Origin: Rhizomys pruinosus
Taxonomy: Eukaryota; Chordata; Mammalia; Rodentia; Spalacidae
Length of the DNA: 64,000 nt
Direction of reading: 5' to 3'
Assembly: GCA_009823505.1 (NCBI GenBank)
Contig: VZQC01013708.1
Location: forward strand, 458,196 to 522,195
Made by a program: the position numbers and the translations under genes. Under the pieces are notes generated by a model, which saw only the letters and a list, made by a program, of their open reading frames with translations, was not told the DNA's origin and did no database searches. Positions 45,355-57,470 of this stretch are shown here, one piece after another. The first letter of the stretch is position 1, and the number at the start of each line of letters is the position of its first letter.

Positions 45355-45740
45355 ATTTTTAATGTCTGAAAGTATGTAAAATTGAAGCATTTTGAAGAAC
45401 CATATATTCTTGTGCAACTTTATACCTGCCTTAGACCTTGGCCTTGGCTCACTGACTGTTTAGCACTTGAGAGCAGGTCTCAGAAGACACTTTTGCTGAC
45501 AGATTTGTCCAAGGAGGTAGCCATGAAGTACTTTGTGTACCTAGTTACAAGTTTTTACAAAGACATATTCTTTTACCTTTTGGTGATTTTCTTCTTGCCC
45601 ATGGCAGCTGTTTCTTATGGGGTAGTTGTCAGTTATAGCGGAGCTCGTTACAGCAGGGTGATCTCAGGTGCCATCCTCATCAGTTTCTCATACAGTTTTT
45701 CATCTGACCAGTACATTACCAGCTTATTCATTGACTAGCC
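45355..45740. other. Unique sequence with an unidentified open frame
   Basis: A 118-residue plus-strand frame (45382-45738) with a hydrophobic middle. On the minus strand another frame reads NKLVMYWSDEKLYEKLMRM. Neither matches a protein I recognise; an old retrocopy is possible. Confidence 0.3.
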
Positions 45741-46019
45741 CCCCCCCCTTTTTTTTTGTTTCTTTGTTTATTGAAACAGGGTCTCTCTGTAGACCCAGAG
45801 ATGTGCCTGCCTCTGCTTCTGGAGTGGGCCACCACTTCTGTCTGATTCACCCATTTTTACAATCAGCAACAACAAAAAAAATTATTTTTCTTTTCTTTTG
45901 AAATAGGGTCTCATTTAGCCTATGCTGATCTCAAGCTAGCAAGAATGAGCTTTAGCACCTGATATGCTCTCTATACCTTCCAACTGCCATGGTTAGAGCT
46001 GTGTGTTACCATCTGGCAG

Positions 46020-46550
46020 CAAGTTGTCAAATCCGATGCATGCTGTCTTTTTCATGTTACAGAACAGAATAGTGACTGAGGATAGTTGTGAAGTGTGGAC
46101 TCGTGTTCTGTGAAAGGGGACATCCACAGTAAGCAGTGGAAACAATAATCACATTGATTCTTTCGTGGAAGATCAGGTTTAAAGTATGTAATATAATGGT
46201 AATTTAACATTTTTATTGATTACTTAAGTATAAAATACCACTTTTAGCTTGTAACTAGAATGTGAGACCAAAAAAATATTAGATAGGTTAATACTGCCTT
46301 TTTGGTCACCTTTAAACCTAATGGACATTGGAGAAAACATAAACTTCAGCCAGTTTTGTTCCCAAGGTGATTGAAGAATTACATCAAAATAAAAGATGAT
46401 TAATCAGTAGGTTATTTAATTTTACTAATCAGTATATTTAGTATTTAAAGAAGTTTTGTTATTAAACTATATTTCTGTTTTTAAGGTATGTGCAGGAAAT
46501 TTTGACTTGAGATTTTTCTTGAAAAAATAGTTTGCTTTAGAAATCTGATT
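46020..46550. other. Unique ARID4B intron sequence
   Basis: AT-rich, no SINE, no exon-like frame. B1 fragments lie before it (45745-46020). Confidence 0.5.
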
Positions 46551-46552
46551 AT

Positions 46553-47245
46553 TTTCTGTCAGATGTGGTGGTGCGCTCCTTTAATCCCAGCACTCAGGAG
46601 ACAGAGGTAGGCAGATCTCTGTGAGTTCAAGTGTAGCCTGGTTTAGATAGCAAGTTCCAGGCCAGCTGGGGCCACAGGCAGACCCTGTCAGAAAAAGACC
46701 CCGCCTCCCCCCCAGTGATAATTTTCATACTAAAATGGAGACATAGCATATTTGGGGGAGAAAATAGGAGGAAGTGTTTATGGAAGTTTGTAAGCAGTTT
46801 ACTGGAATTTAAAAACCTAGGCCAGCTTGCCTAGACCGAGAAACCTTACTTCATAAGTTCAGTCTGCTCTGTTCATGATTATATTTCATACTAGTTGATA
46901 GAAGCAAGAGACAACTGGGCATGGTGGTGCACGCCTTTATTTTTATTTTTTTTATTTTTTTATTTTTGGTCTTTTTGAAACAGGGTCTTCCTGTAGCCCC
47001 TGTCTAGAAAAAGACAACAACAAAAGAAGGAGGAGGAGGAGGAGGAGAGGAGGAGGAGGAAGCAACAGCAGCAAGAGACATAGTAAAGGCTGCAAAAGAG
47101 GGGAAATGTGTAAAATGATGCTTGCCTCAGGCATGGTGATGCTCCTCTAATCCCAGCCCTGAGGAGGCTGAAGGATGATGATTTTGGTGAGGTTGAGGCA
47201 GCCTGGCCTGCAGAGTGAGACCAGGTCTCAATAAAAAATAAAAAA
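46553..47245. mobile_element. B1 (+), fused B1 ends, (GGA)n, B1 (+)
   Basis: B1 46555-46712; at 46915-47005 the start of a plus B1 abuts a minus B1 tail; (gga)n 47027-47062; diverged B1 47128-47240. Confidence 0.65.
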
Positions 47246-47503
47246 AACCCACACTCCACTCCCATACTTCCCTTTACTCTGAGTATAGTCCCTAGTACCA
47301 GTACCCTTTAATTAATATTTTCTTATCTTTGCTCACAAAGTCCAAGTATGGGTGGAGTGAGGGGTCTTGTAAACCTTTCCTTCCTTGGAGTTATACAGAA
47401 TTTCATACAGTCATGTGCTGTCTGGAGGAGGGTAGCCATAGCTTTTACCAGGTTTAGGCTGGAACCCCCAGCATATACATCAAGAAACCTAGCTCTGGAA
47501 ACC

Positions 47504-48170
47504 TAGTCTGTCAGCTGACGTCAGTGGATGTGTAGGAGCACTTCTGCATGCTCCTCTAACCACTAAAGAAACCATTCTGGGGCTGTAGAAATGGCTCAGG
47601 GATTAAGAGCACCGACTGCTCTTGCAGAGAACCCGGGTTCGATTTCCAGCACCCACATGGCAGCTAAGAACCATCTTTAACTCCAGTTCTAGGGGAATCC
47701 GACACCCTCTTCTGTGTCATGCAGTATTGCATGACACAGGTGCACCAACCTACATGCAGACAGTACATTCATAGACATAAAAAATAATTAAAAAAAAAAA
47801 AGAAAAAAAGAAACCACTCCACGTGATCACTCTAGAGTAGTCTGTCAGCTGACGTCAGTGGATGTGTGGAGGAGCACTTGTGCCTGCTCCTCTCACCACT
47901 AAAGAAATCACTCTAGGGGCTGGAGAGATAGCCTAGCGGTTAAGAGCACCGACTGCTCTTGCAGAGGACCCAGGTTCGATCCCCAGCACCCACATGGCGG
48001 CTAAGAACCGTCTGTAACTCCAATTCCAGAACTCCAGTTCCAGAGGAATCCAACACCCTCTTCTGACCTCTGCAGCATTGCATGACATGGGTGCACAGAC
48101 CTACATGCAGACAGTACACTCACACACATACAAAAATAAATAAAACTTAAAAAAAATTCAAAAAAAAGAA
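47504..48170. repeat. Tandem 74-bp unit with a CRE octamer, each copy followed by a B2
   Basis: The units at 47504-47577 and 47838-47914 share tagtctgtcagctgacgtca and the end actaaagaaa(c/t)ca. Each has a perfect TGACGTCA (47516-47523, 47850-47857). A B2 (+) follows each (47578-47800; 47916-48150). Confidence 0.85.
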
Positions 48171-48304
48171 ATCACTGTGATTTTCTATGTCAACCACTAT
48201 AACTCAGAACATTGTATTGCATTGTTTCTCAAATGTTATCTTGGGTGTTAACAGCAAGAGCTCTTAATGATTGATTTACTTCTCCACCCCTATGTTTACC
48301 TTTT

Positions 48305-48787
48305 TTCTTTTCTTTTATTTTTTTTGAGACAGGGTCTCCCTGTAGCCCCAGCTGGCCTAGAACTCACTCTGTAGACCAGGCTGGCCTTGAACTCACAGAG
48401 ATCCACCTGCCTCTGCCTCCTGAATGCTTGGGACTGAAGGCGTGCACCACTATGCTCAGCATGTTTACCTTTTGAATTACCAAGAAAAATCTATTTTTTA
48501 AATTTAATTAAAATTAATCTTTGACTTCACAGAATCATTTTATTCTATTTTATCTTATCTTATCATTCTTATCCTATTACTTTATTTATCTTATCTTATC
48601 ATTTTATTCATCTTATCTTTATCTTATCTTATCTTATTTTATTTTTGGTCTTTTCGAGACAGGGTCTCCCTGTAGCCCCAGCTGTTCTGGAACTCTGTAG
48701 ACCAGGCTGGCCTTGAACTCACAAAGATCCACCTGCCTCTGCCTCCTGAGTGCTAGGATTAAAGGCGTGCGCCACCACGCCCGGCCA
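48305..48787 (-). mobile_element. Two B1 SINEs
   Basis: 48312-48465 and 48642-48787. Confidence 0.92.
48541..48645. repeat. (TTATC)n pentanucleotide repeat
   Basis: Imperfect ttatc/ttattc units, leading into the tail of a minus-strand B1. Confidence 0.9.
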
Positions 48788-48817
48788 CAGAACTATTTTA
48801 TAAAAAAGTCACTAGAA

Positions 48818-49050
48818 GGGCTGGAGAGATAGCCTAGCGGTTAAGAGCGCCGACCGCTCTTACAGAGGACGCCGGTTCGATCCCCAGCACCCACATGGCG
48901 GCTAAGAACCGTCTGAAACTCCAATTCCAGGAGAACCCCAGTTCCAGGGGAATCCGATACCCTCTTCTGACCTCCGCGGCGTTGCACGACACGGGTGCAC
49001 AAACTTGCATGCAGACAGTACATTCAAACACATACAGAAATAAATAAAAT
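48818..49050 (+). mobile_element. B2 SINE, long form, missing its right target duplication
   Basis: gggctggagagatagcctag to aaataaataaaattaa. The left flank aaaaagtcactagaag is not repeated after the tail; the minisatellite copy starts instead. Confidence 0.92.
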
Positions 49051-52000
49051 TAATACTCACTCTAACTCTACAAACCAACTGGCTTACCTGGAACCTCCTC
49101 TAAACCAGGCTGGCTTACCTGGAACTCAGCTCTCAAGACCAGCTTGCTACCTAGGAACTCGCTCTACCAAGCCCAGGCTGGCTTACCTGGAACTCACTCG
49201 ACAAACAGCTGCTAGCCTGGAACTCACTCTAAACAAACCAAGCTGGCTTACCTGGAACTCACTCTATAAACCAGGCTGGCTTACCTGGAACTCACTATTA
49301 AACCAGGCTGCTTACATTGAACTCACTATTAACCAGGGCTGGCTTAACCTGGAACTCACTATATAAAACCATACTGGCCTTACCCTGGAACTCCACGATA
49401 TAAACCAGGCTGCGTAACTGGAACTCACTAATATAAACCAGGCTGGCTTACCTGGAATTTACTATATAATCCTGGGTAAAAAAAGGGCCCCCCCTACCAA
49501 GTCAAACTCTGAAGGAATATTCCTTTATTGTGTTGGTTCTGGCTGGGTAAATAATTTGTAAGTATTTTAAAGATATGAAAGAAATTGTTATTGGTGTAGT
49601 GTGCTGTTTAAAAATTTCTTTTTTTTTTTTTTTTTGCTGGGCTTGGTGAAGGTGTGTGTCTTTAATCCCGCACTTGAGAGGCAGAGGCAGCGGATCTCTG
49701 CGCGCTGAGGGTCCAAGGCCAGCCTGGTCCGCACAGTGAGTTTTGGGCCAACTGGGGGGCTACAGGGAGACCCTGTCCTCCAAAAAAAATAATACTTTAT
49801 TTTCATTTTATGTGTAATGAAAATGTAAGTGTCCCGGATGTAAGTGCACCATTTGCCGATTTGCATGTAATGAGTGCAGAGGCCAGAAGAGGGGGCAATC
49901 AGATTTCCTGGGGGGGGAAAAAAAAAAAAACGTGAACGTAAGGAAGTTTGGTTTTGCTTCCAATGTGGATGGTAACTGCTGTGAGCCATCTCCCCATCCC
50001 TATTTGTGTTTGTGGAGAGAGGGTCTCATGTGTCCTGGGCTGGCCTTTAAATCACTGTGGCGCCAAGGACGATTCTTGCATTAATTCAAGGATAGTTTCT
50101 GATCCTTGCGCCTCTATCAGTTTACATGGTGCGTTGGAGCAAAAACCCAGGGTTGCATGTTTAGGCAATTACGCGACGAACTAAACGACACCCCCAGCCA
50201 AGAAGAAGGAAGGGGAAAAAATAGATGGACGGCTTACCAGGGGATAGTGTAGAGGGCAAGAAATCGGTAACAGCTATATAAGCCTTTAACCTGCAGGGTG
50301 ATCACAAGTATTTGTCCCAGGGCGAGGCGCAGCCGTCACGCGGATGTGCGGACCCCTGCAAGTTGTCCCCACAGGGGGACAAACGCGAGACTCAGAATTG
50401 GTTTAGAGGGGGGGACTGCATTATCCCAAGCAGCTCCCCCCGTAAACAAAAACAAGAAACAAAAAAGCCATCCCCCCAAAACCTGTTATAAAAGCTCAAT
50501 TTTTATTATTTTTTATGTGGATGAGTGTACGGTCTGCATTTAGGTTGAACCCCGGTGTCAGCAAGGCCCGGGGGGTCAGAAGAGGGTGTTGGATCCCCCA
50601 GGAACTGAGTTAAAGACGGTTATTAGCCTCCAGGTGGGTGCCCCCCTTTGGGAATTGAACACCCGGGTCCTCTGCAAGACAGTCAATGCTCTTAAAACCG
50701 CTGAGACCTCTCTCAGCACCATCAGGTCAATTGTGATGCATTAAATGGGGCAGAGGGTTTTATAATCCTGTCATTGCTAAAATTTAAATTAAGCATTTTT
50801 AAAAACCATTTAGCAAATTTGCTTTTTGCAGCTTGGTGGTAGAACTGGGTGGGCTCTATATACATTTCCGTTACAATAAATTATCACAAATTTGGTTGCT
50901 GTTAAAACAGCAGACTTGCAGTCTCATATTTCTTGAAGTCAGAAATCCTACACAGCTCTCTGGACTTTATTCTTAATGTTTTCCCGTGCTTTTATGCAAG
51001 GTTTGATTCCCTCCCAGCACCCATCGCGGCTAAGAACTGGCTTTAACTCCAGATTTCCAGGGATCCGACACCTCTTCTGACCTCTGGCACAGGCAGTGCA
51101 CATTAGGTTGTTACCAACCTAATGCAGACAGTACATATAACATAAAAAAAATGCATCTTCTAAAATAAGTACATGTCGTGTAAACATTTTTTGTTGTTAG
51201 AGATTGCCTTTTGATGGTAAACCCCATATATACAACTCATTTACCTTTGTGTGTCACTGTACCTCCCCTAGGCTTGACTAGAAGGTGCCAAGCAACTGTG
51301 CACTGAAACCTCTTAAACTAGGAGACAGAGTAGATTTTCGTTTTCTTTTTTGTTTTTCTTCTCTTTTTTTGTAAGACGATGAAATCCTCCCATATTTTCT
51401 GAACTATGTAATATTTAAATTGAAACAAAAACTTGGATACCAAAGTATTCTCTGTATTCAGTACACATAAAGGGATACTTTAAAAGCTGGAGTGTGGTGG
51501 CGCATGCTGTAGATCTTCAAGACACTTGGGAGGCGGAGGCCAGGCAGATCTCTATAGTTCAAGGCCCAGCCTGGTCTACATATGGCTCCAGGACAATGGA
51601 AGTAAAGGGTACAACAAAGAAAAAAAAAAAGTCTATACTACTTTGAAACTAAAGCCCAGAGAGTTGTTGCTTAAAAAACTTAAAGTAAGTATTGTAAAGT
51701 AAGGATTTTAAAGTAAAGCTAAAAATACTGAGAAGCTGGGACAATGGGTGGTGCAGAAACGGCCTTTAATCCTAACACGTGGGAGGCAAGGCAGCCAGAT
51801 CGGTTGTGAGTTCAAGCAGCCAGCCTGGTCTACAAGTGAGTTCCAGGACAGCCCGGACTAAGGGAAACCCTGTCCTCAAAAAGACCAAAAAAAAAAAAAA
51901 AAAATGCCAGAAAAAAGTCATTTAAAATTGATTATCCCACTCTCCACATTTGGGATTTTAGTTGTATTTCATTCTGTTGCCCTCTTCCCCCCCCCGATAC

Positions 52001-53196
52001 TTACTGTTAGAACCTTTTTTAGATGTGAAATATAGAAATCCTAACCATGCATTAATGTTTTTGAGCTATATCTCTTAAAACAGACCTGGACTTTGTAAAA
52101 AAGCAATTGAGCTAGGCAGGGGGTTTTGCATGTCTGCCCTATAAACTGATCATTAATTAGTTCTAGAGCCTTTTTGGTGTGTGTTTGTCACAGCATGCTC
52201 TGTGTTCTCCTGTTGAGTGTCCTCAGGTTGGTTCATGTTTGGTTTTGTGAGAGACTGGTGAGTTTTGGGTATTTTCAGCCTATCAGCTTTCATTCAGAGG
52301 TGGTTGTGGTGAAGCCGAAAGGATGGTTAAGGTGGTAGTTTTGTTTGGAGATAGATACATAATCAGTGGTTGAGCACCTGCCTAGCATAAACGGTGGTTT
52401 ACATCATGCCAACATTTATGAATTGAAGTTGTTTCATAAAGAAAATACCTCTGTCTTCTATTTACTGTGTTTAAAAGCTAGAAAAGTAAAAATGAAGCCG
52501 TAATTTTTACTTATTTTGTTAGGATTGGGAAGTAAACCCTTTAGTAGGCAGGCAGATCTCTGGGGGTTGAAGGCCAGCCTGGTTTCTAACACACAGCAAA
52601 TTCCAGCTGGGGCTACAGGCAAGACCCCGTTTCCCACAACTATACTTTCTTCTTACCTTTAGGCAAGTTCTGGGTGTTGACATGGGCCACTTAGAAAGTT
52701 TTAGTAGCCCGTTTTATGTAAGGATGTTGGCCATGAGAGATGGCCTAGCGACTGCTCTTGGTGCAGAGGAGCACCCCGGTTTGATCCCCAGCCCCACATG
52801 GCGGCTGAGAACCGTCTTTAACCAACTCAACTCCAGTTTCAGGGGAATCGGTCACCTTCTTCTGACCTCTGGCGGCATTGCATGACAGAGTTGCAACAAA
52901 CCTCCATGCAAAGGTATACTCCAATACACATCAAAAATGAAAAAAATAACGGCTGTGGGGATAGTGCAGTGGTTAAAGGTTGAGGCTAAGAACCGCAGAA
53001 AAATGAAAAAAATAAAACTATTTAAAAAAAATTAGTACTGCTTAAACGCCTGTACACATCCAATTGCTTGTGCTTTGTTTTTATGACTAAAAGGTATCAC
53101 TGGAAAAGCTGGTCACCCATTAAGGGAAACAACCTGAACAGACGAGATTCCAAATGACAATCCAAAGAAATTAGACTGTTTTAGACTGTTTTCTTC
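49050..53196. repeat. Error-rich duplicate of 59851-64000
   Basis: Colinear over at least 4.1 kb with the right end of the window. Stretches over 100 bp are identical (e.g. 50001-50125 and 60904-61030), but there are many indels. The offset falls from about 10903 to 10813 over 3.1 kb, i.e. net insertions in this copy. Probably an assembly artefact; see findings. Confidence 0.9.
49055..49470. repeat. Error-rich copy of the 33-bp minisatellite
   Basis: Same unit with irregular 1-3 base indels and about 12 units. It begins directly after the tail of a B2 (48818-49050). Confidence 0.85.
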
Positions 53197-53540
53197 TCAT
53201 ACACTTGTGCCCCTTTCCCAAAGCCCAGGGAACAACTGCCGGAAGAGGGAGGGCGTGGTAGAATGTAAGGGCTGCGGAAGAGGGGGAATCCATAAGATTA
53301 CAGCATTAAATATTCTAAGGACTCCTAAATTGATCAACATGCCTGTGGCATATAAGCTTCTCCAACTGGACTAATGGGAACTGGGGTTGTTTCAAAATTT
53401 GGACATAGATACTTGCAATGCAACCGTTAATCTAATGTATGACAACTGAGAAAGACATCAGTGTTTATCTGCAAAAACCTGTGTCATTATATTGTAAGAG
53501 TTCACTTAAAAATAAAACAAACAAAAAAAATATTAAAAAA
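53168..53540 (+). mobile_element. L1-like 3' tail, copy 3 (error-rich)
   Basis: Same family (cttgtgcccctttcccaaag; gacatagatacttgca; A-rich end) with many single-base indels. The clean duplicate of this locus starts at about 63970 and runs off the window at 64000. Confidence 0.55.
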
Positions 53541-54289
53541 AGGATGTGGCCTTGACCCCCCACATTGAAACAATGCAGGACATAGTGGTCTACTGCTGTC
53601 TTCTTTATGTCTGACTCACTGGTCAGGGGCGCTCGAAGGACATAGTGGTCTAGTGCTGTGGGGCATGCTCTTTTATTGAAAAAAAATTTCTATAGTTTAA
53701 TGATTTGTGCCGTGCATATGCATAAATGTAAAAATCCTGTTGTTCGTGCCCGCCAGAGTCCAGAAGAGGGTCTCCTGGAATTGGAGTTTCTCCTGGAATT
53801 GAAGTTTATGGACAGTTATTTTCCAATGAGTGGGTTCTGGAAATTGAAACTGGTCCTCTACAAGAGGATCTGATGCTCTCAGCCTATGGAGCCATCTCCC
53901 AAGCCCAACTTGGGCCACGCTTAAAAGATTATTTGAGCGAACCCTCCAGAGCTCAGTCGTCTTGGGACCGCCTGAAGATAGGCAATGTGTGGATTTTGTT
54001 TTATGTTATGTTTTATTTATTTATTTAGTTATTTATTTAGTTATTTATTTATTTAGAGAATAGGGGCACTCTGTAACTCGGACTCTGGCTGGCCTGGACT
54101 TCATTATGTAGACCAGGCGGGGCCTGAAACTCAGAGATTCAAAACCTGTCTCTTTTCTCACAGTGCTATGATTAAAGGAATGTGCTAAACCAGGTCCATT
54201 GTGGGTGGGTCTTTTTCTGGTTGTTGTGAGTCCCTTCCAGCCCTACTTTCCTGGTTATCAAAGCCTTCAGTTCAGCTAGATCTTTTGGC

Positions 54290-54430
54290 TTATGTCAGCA
54301 CCCACATTGTGGTTGGGAACCATCTTTAAGCCAGCCTGGTGGTGCAACACCTTTAAGTCCTGCACTTGGAGGCAGAGGAGGGCAGATCCCTGTGAATTAA
54401 GGCCAGAGCTACAGGGAGACCCCTGTCAAA
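54290..54430 (+). mobile_element. Composite B2-B1 SINE, head truncated
   Basis: cagcacccacattgtggttg to accatctttaa, directly followed by gccagcctggtggtgcaaca and a noisy B1. Confidence 0.5.
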
Positions 54431-54841
54431 CAAAAATGTTGTGAATGAAATACACAAAAATACAATAAAAGGAGAGCATGGGAATAATGTGTGCACATAG
54501 ATTTAAGGACCCTTATTTTCCATCCCTTTATATTTTTGTAACTTTTAATTTTTTTTTCTTATTTTCTATGTTTGTATAAATGTACTGTCCTGCATGTAGG
54601 TTTGGGTGTTGGTGCACCCGTGTCTTGCATGCCGAGGAGGTCAAGAGGGCGTCGATTCCCCCTGGAACTGGAGTTCTTCTCTTCTGGAATTGGAGTTACA
54701 GATTTTTTTTTTTTTTTTATTTTTTTTGTGCTGGGGATCGAACCCCACGTCCTCTGTAAGACGTTCGGTGCCGTAAACCGCTAGCCCGTTCTCGTCCAGG
54801 CCCCAGCACCTCTTTCCATCCTCAATTGTCTGCATCACATC

Positions 54842-55900
54842 TCATGACCACCAGTGCTTGTTACCCAACACATGCAGTTGCACTGAGCAGTGGGGGAGGC
54901 TGAGACAGGTCCCCTCAGATGGTTGGCTGGGCACTCCAGTCTTCAGTAGGGAACTGCTCGATAGGTAGAGAGGGCACTTGCATGCCTTCAGACCAGTCTG
55001 CCACCTCAGGCTGCGCTGCAGTGAACTCGGGAGCTGCTGAAGTCCATTCACCCAGAAACTTGTCCTTGGTCACAGCCTTTTCAGCAGTGGCCTGCTCTTC
55101 TTTCTCAATCTCTTCAGGGTCTCTGTAGAAGTAGAGATCAGGCATGACCTCCCGAGGGTGCTCACAGGAGATGGTGCCACGCATGTGCAGAACTCCCCCA
55201 GCATCCACCACTGAAAGAGCTCCCTTAATGTTATTTGTTATTTATTTATTTTTTTTGGTCTTTTGGACAGGGTCTCCTTATATCCCAGCTGTCCTGGAGC
55301 TTGCTCTATACACTAGGCGGGCCTTGAATTTAGAGATCTGCCTGCCTCTTGGTGCATGGGATGGCACTGTCTACATAGCACAGAAGGAGAATCTGTGTTA
55401 CACAGAGCAATGGTAGGCAGGTTGACATAAGACCTTCTCTGAGGGCCTGGTGTTCAGCCCTGGGTCAGTCACCATCAGAAGGTTCCCTGAAGGCTGCTTG
55501 AATCTGGTTAGTGACAGTCCCAGGAGTGAAGTGGCCAGCAATGGAGTGGCTCCAGTGGCAACAGCAGACTTGAGCACAGGCCAAGGCAGGGCTCCTGGAG
55601 GAGAATGATGCTGACATCATGAGGCTTTGCAGTGGCGAGCAATGGCAGAGCCTGCCAGCCGCAGCCTTTCCCAGGTCCTCTTCAGACTTAGGATGTAGAT
55701 ACATCACTTTTCCTCTTGTACATGTGCTGTTCTGTCTGGAAGTCAAGGTTGGTGCTTCTTAAGTGGGTTCCTGCTGCAAGGAATTTGAGGACATCCTCTT
55801 CCTCATTTGCAGGAGGACATTGGGGCTCTGGACATTGTGTTAGTTTCCCTTTAACTTACGACGGGAATCAAGAACAATGCTGTATGGTCCCCTCCCTGGG
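54842..55900 (-). pseudogene. RPSA: RPSA (40S ribosomal protein SA / laminin receptor) processed pseudogene
   Basis: An intronless minus-strand copy of RPSA mRNA. The 5' UTR (55836-55900) joins directly to the ATG at 55835. The N-terminal part reads in broken frames ([13 protein letters not shown]; FTPGTVTNQIQAAFREP), and the C-terminal part is one frame ([46 protein letters not shown]). The middle of the gene is partly missing, and a B1 SINE interrupts it at about 55235-55365. Loss of introns, frame breaks, the internal loss and the SINE all indicate a dead retrocopy. It lies in ARID4B intron sequence, inside a stretch of doubtful base accuracy, so individual frameshifts may be sequencing errors. 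Confidence 0.93.
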
Positions 55901-56191
55901 CAGCTTGCAAAGCATAATATTTTATTTTATTTTATTTTTTATTTTATTATGTTCGCATGTGGATATGAGTGTCTGTTTTGCATTAGGTTTGTGACCCTGG
56001 TTGTGCGATCGCCTGGAGGTAGAAAAGAGGGCTGTCAGGCTCCCCTGGAAACTGGAGCTTAAAGAACGCGTTTCTCAGCTTGCCAATGTGGATGCTTGGG
56101 GATCGAACGCCATGGGTTCCTCGCAAGAGCAGTCGGGGCCCTATACGCTAGGACATCTCGTTCCAGACCCTGAAAATATTTTTTTAAATAA

Positions 56192-56243
<52 letters not shown>

Positions 56244-56389
56244 TTGAGACTGGCTCCCTGTAGCCCCAGCTGTCCTAGAACTCACGAATGTAGACCAGGC
56301 CTGCCTTAGAACTCACAAGAATCCGCCTGTCTCTGCCTCTTCAAGTGCTGGGGATTAAAGGGTGTGGGCCACTACACCTGATACAGAAT

Positions 56390-56632
56390 TTTTTTTTTTT
56401 TTAATGACAGGCTCTCCCTTTAGTCAGCTGGCCCTGAGATCACACTGTAGAACCAGGCTGGCCTTCAAACTCCAAGATCTGCCTGCCACTGCCGGGTCAG
56501 CCGAGGGGGTGGGGCTGGGATTAGAGGTGGTGGTGCCACAACACCCACGTAAAGGTGTTCTTAGCCACCATGTGGTACTGGGAATTTGAACCCAGGGGTC
56601 CTCTGCAAAGAGCAGGGGGGGGGGGGGGGGGG
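56390..56632 (-). mobile_element. Composite B2-B1 SINE in error-rich sequence
   Basis: A noisy B1, then acccacgtaaaggtgttct and the B2 head, ending in a run of G. The junction is at the same place as in the clean copies. Confidence 0.5.
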
Positions 56633-57389
56633 GGTCATAGAGTGTAGAGTCAAGCACGGGGGGTGTGGCCTAACTATTCAAGATCACCAAGTTTTGATTC
56701 CTAGCACTAAGCAAGGAAAAAGAAAACACACAACACGATGAAGCATGAATGGCCGAAACGTCGCAAATAAAATTAGCTGATGTAACTCGAAATAATACAC
56801 GTTTTAACTCAACTCCTATAGATGTTTTTTATTTTAACTTTTGCAAGGAAGGAGTATTATTCTGGGGCTGGCAGAGATAGCTCGAGCGTTAAGATGAAAG
56901 CACGACTGCTCTTGGTCAGAGGACCCAGGTTTAATGACCTCAGCACCACGTTGCACTGGAGGCTAGAACCGGTCTGTAACTCCATTCAAGCAGTCGAGGA
57001 ATCCATCACCCTGCTTCTGGACTCTGCAGCATTGCATGACATAGTGCACAGACCTACATGCAGAATAACCACAGTACACTCAGCAAATAAAAACCTAAAA
57101 AAAAATCAAAAAAAATTTTAAAAAGTATTTTCTGCATTAATTGCCTTATTGTCATTCTGATAGTTTTCAAAAAGAAAGAAGTAATCATACTTCACCCAGA
57201 CGTTCAACTGTTCTTCTGGTTCCCTTTAGCACCTCACACCTCATATTGCAGCAGGCACTATATATAGCTCACAGAGAATCAACCATTACCATCAAGAAAA
57301 CTGTCAGATGAGTTTAAAATAGTCTTTTATATGATAAAAAGTACTAGGATTTTTCTAAAGACTTCCAATTAAAAAAAGATCAAAGTCCT

Positions 57390-57470
57390 CCCTCTCCCTT
57401 CCCTCTCCCTTCCCTTCCCTCTCCCTTCCCTCTCCCTTCCCTTCCCTTATCTTCCCTTCTCTTCTCTTTT
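57390..57470. repeat. CCCTCT/CCCTTC polypyrimidine repeat
   Basis: ccctctcccttcccttcc-type units in the tail of the B1 at 57470-57615. Clean sequence resumes by here. Confidence 0.9.

Larger units (their letters stand above)
53540..57120. other. Error-rich ARID4B intron segment
   Basis: Noisy B2s (53660-53905 -, 54550-54800 -, 55920-56165 -, 56856-57090 +), B1s (54040-54190 -, 56225-56385 -), the RPSA retrocopy, and a 20-G run at 56616-56636. Consensus SINE positions carry frequent 1-2 base indels, unlike the sequence after about 57.1 kb. Confidence 0.7.
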
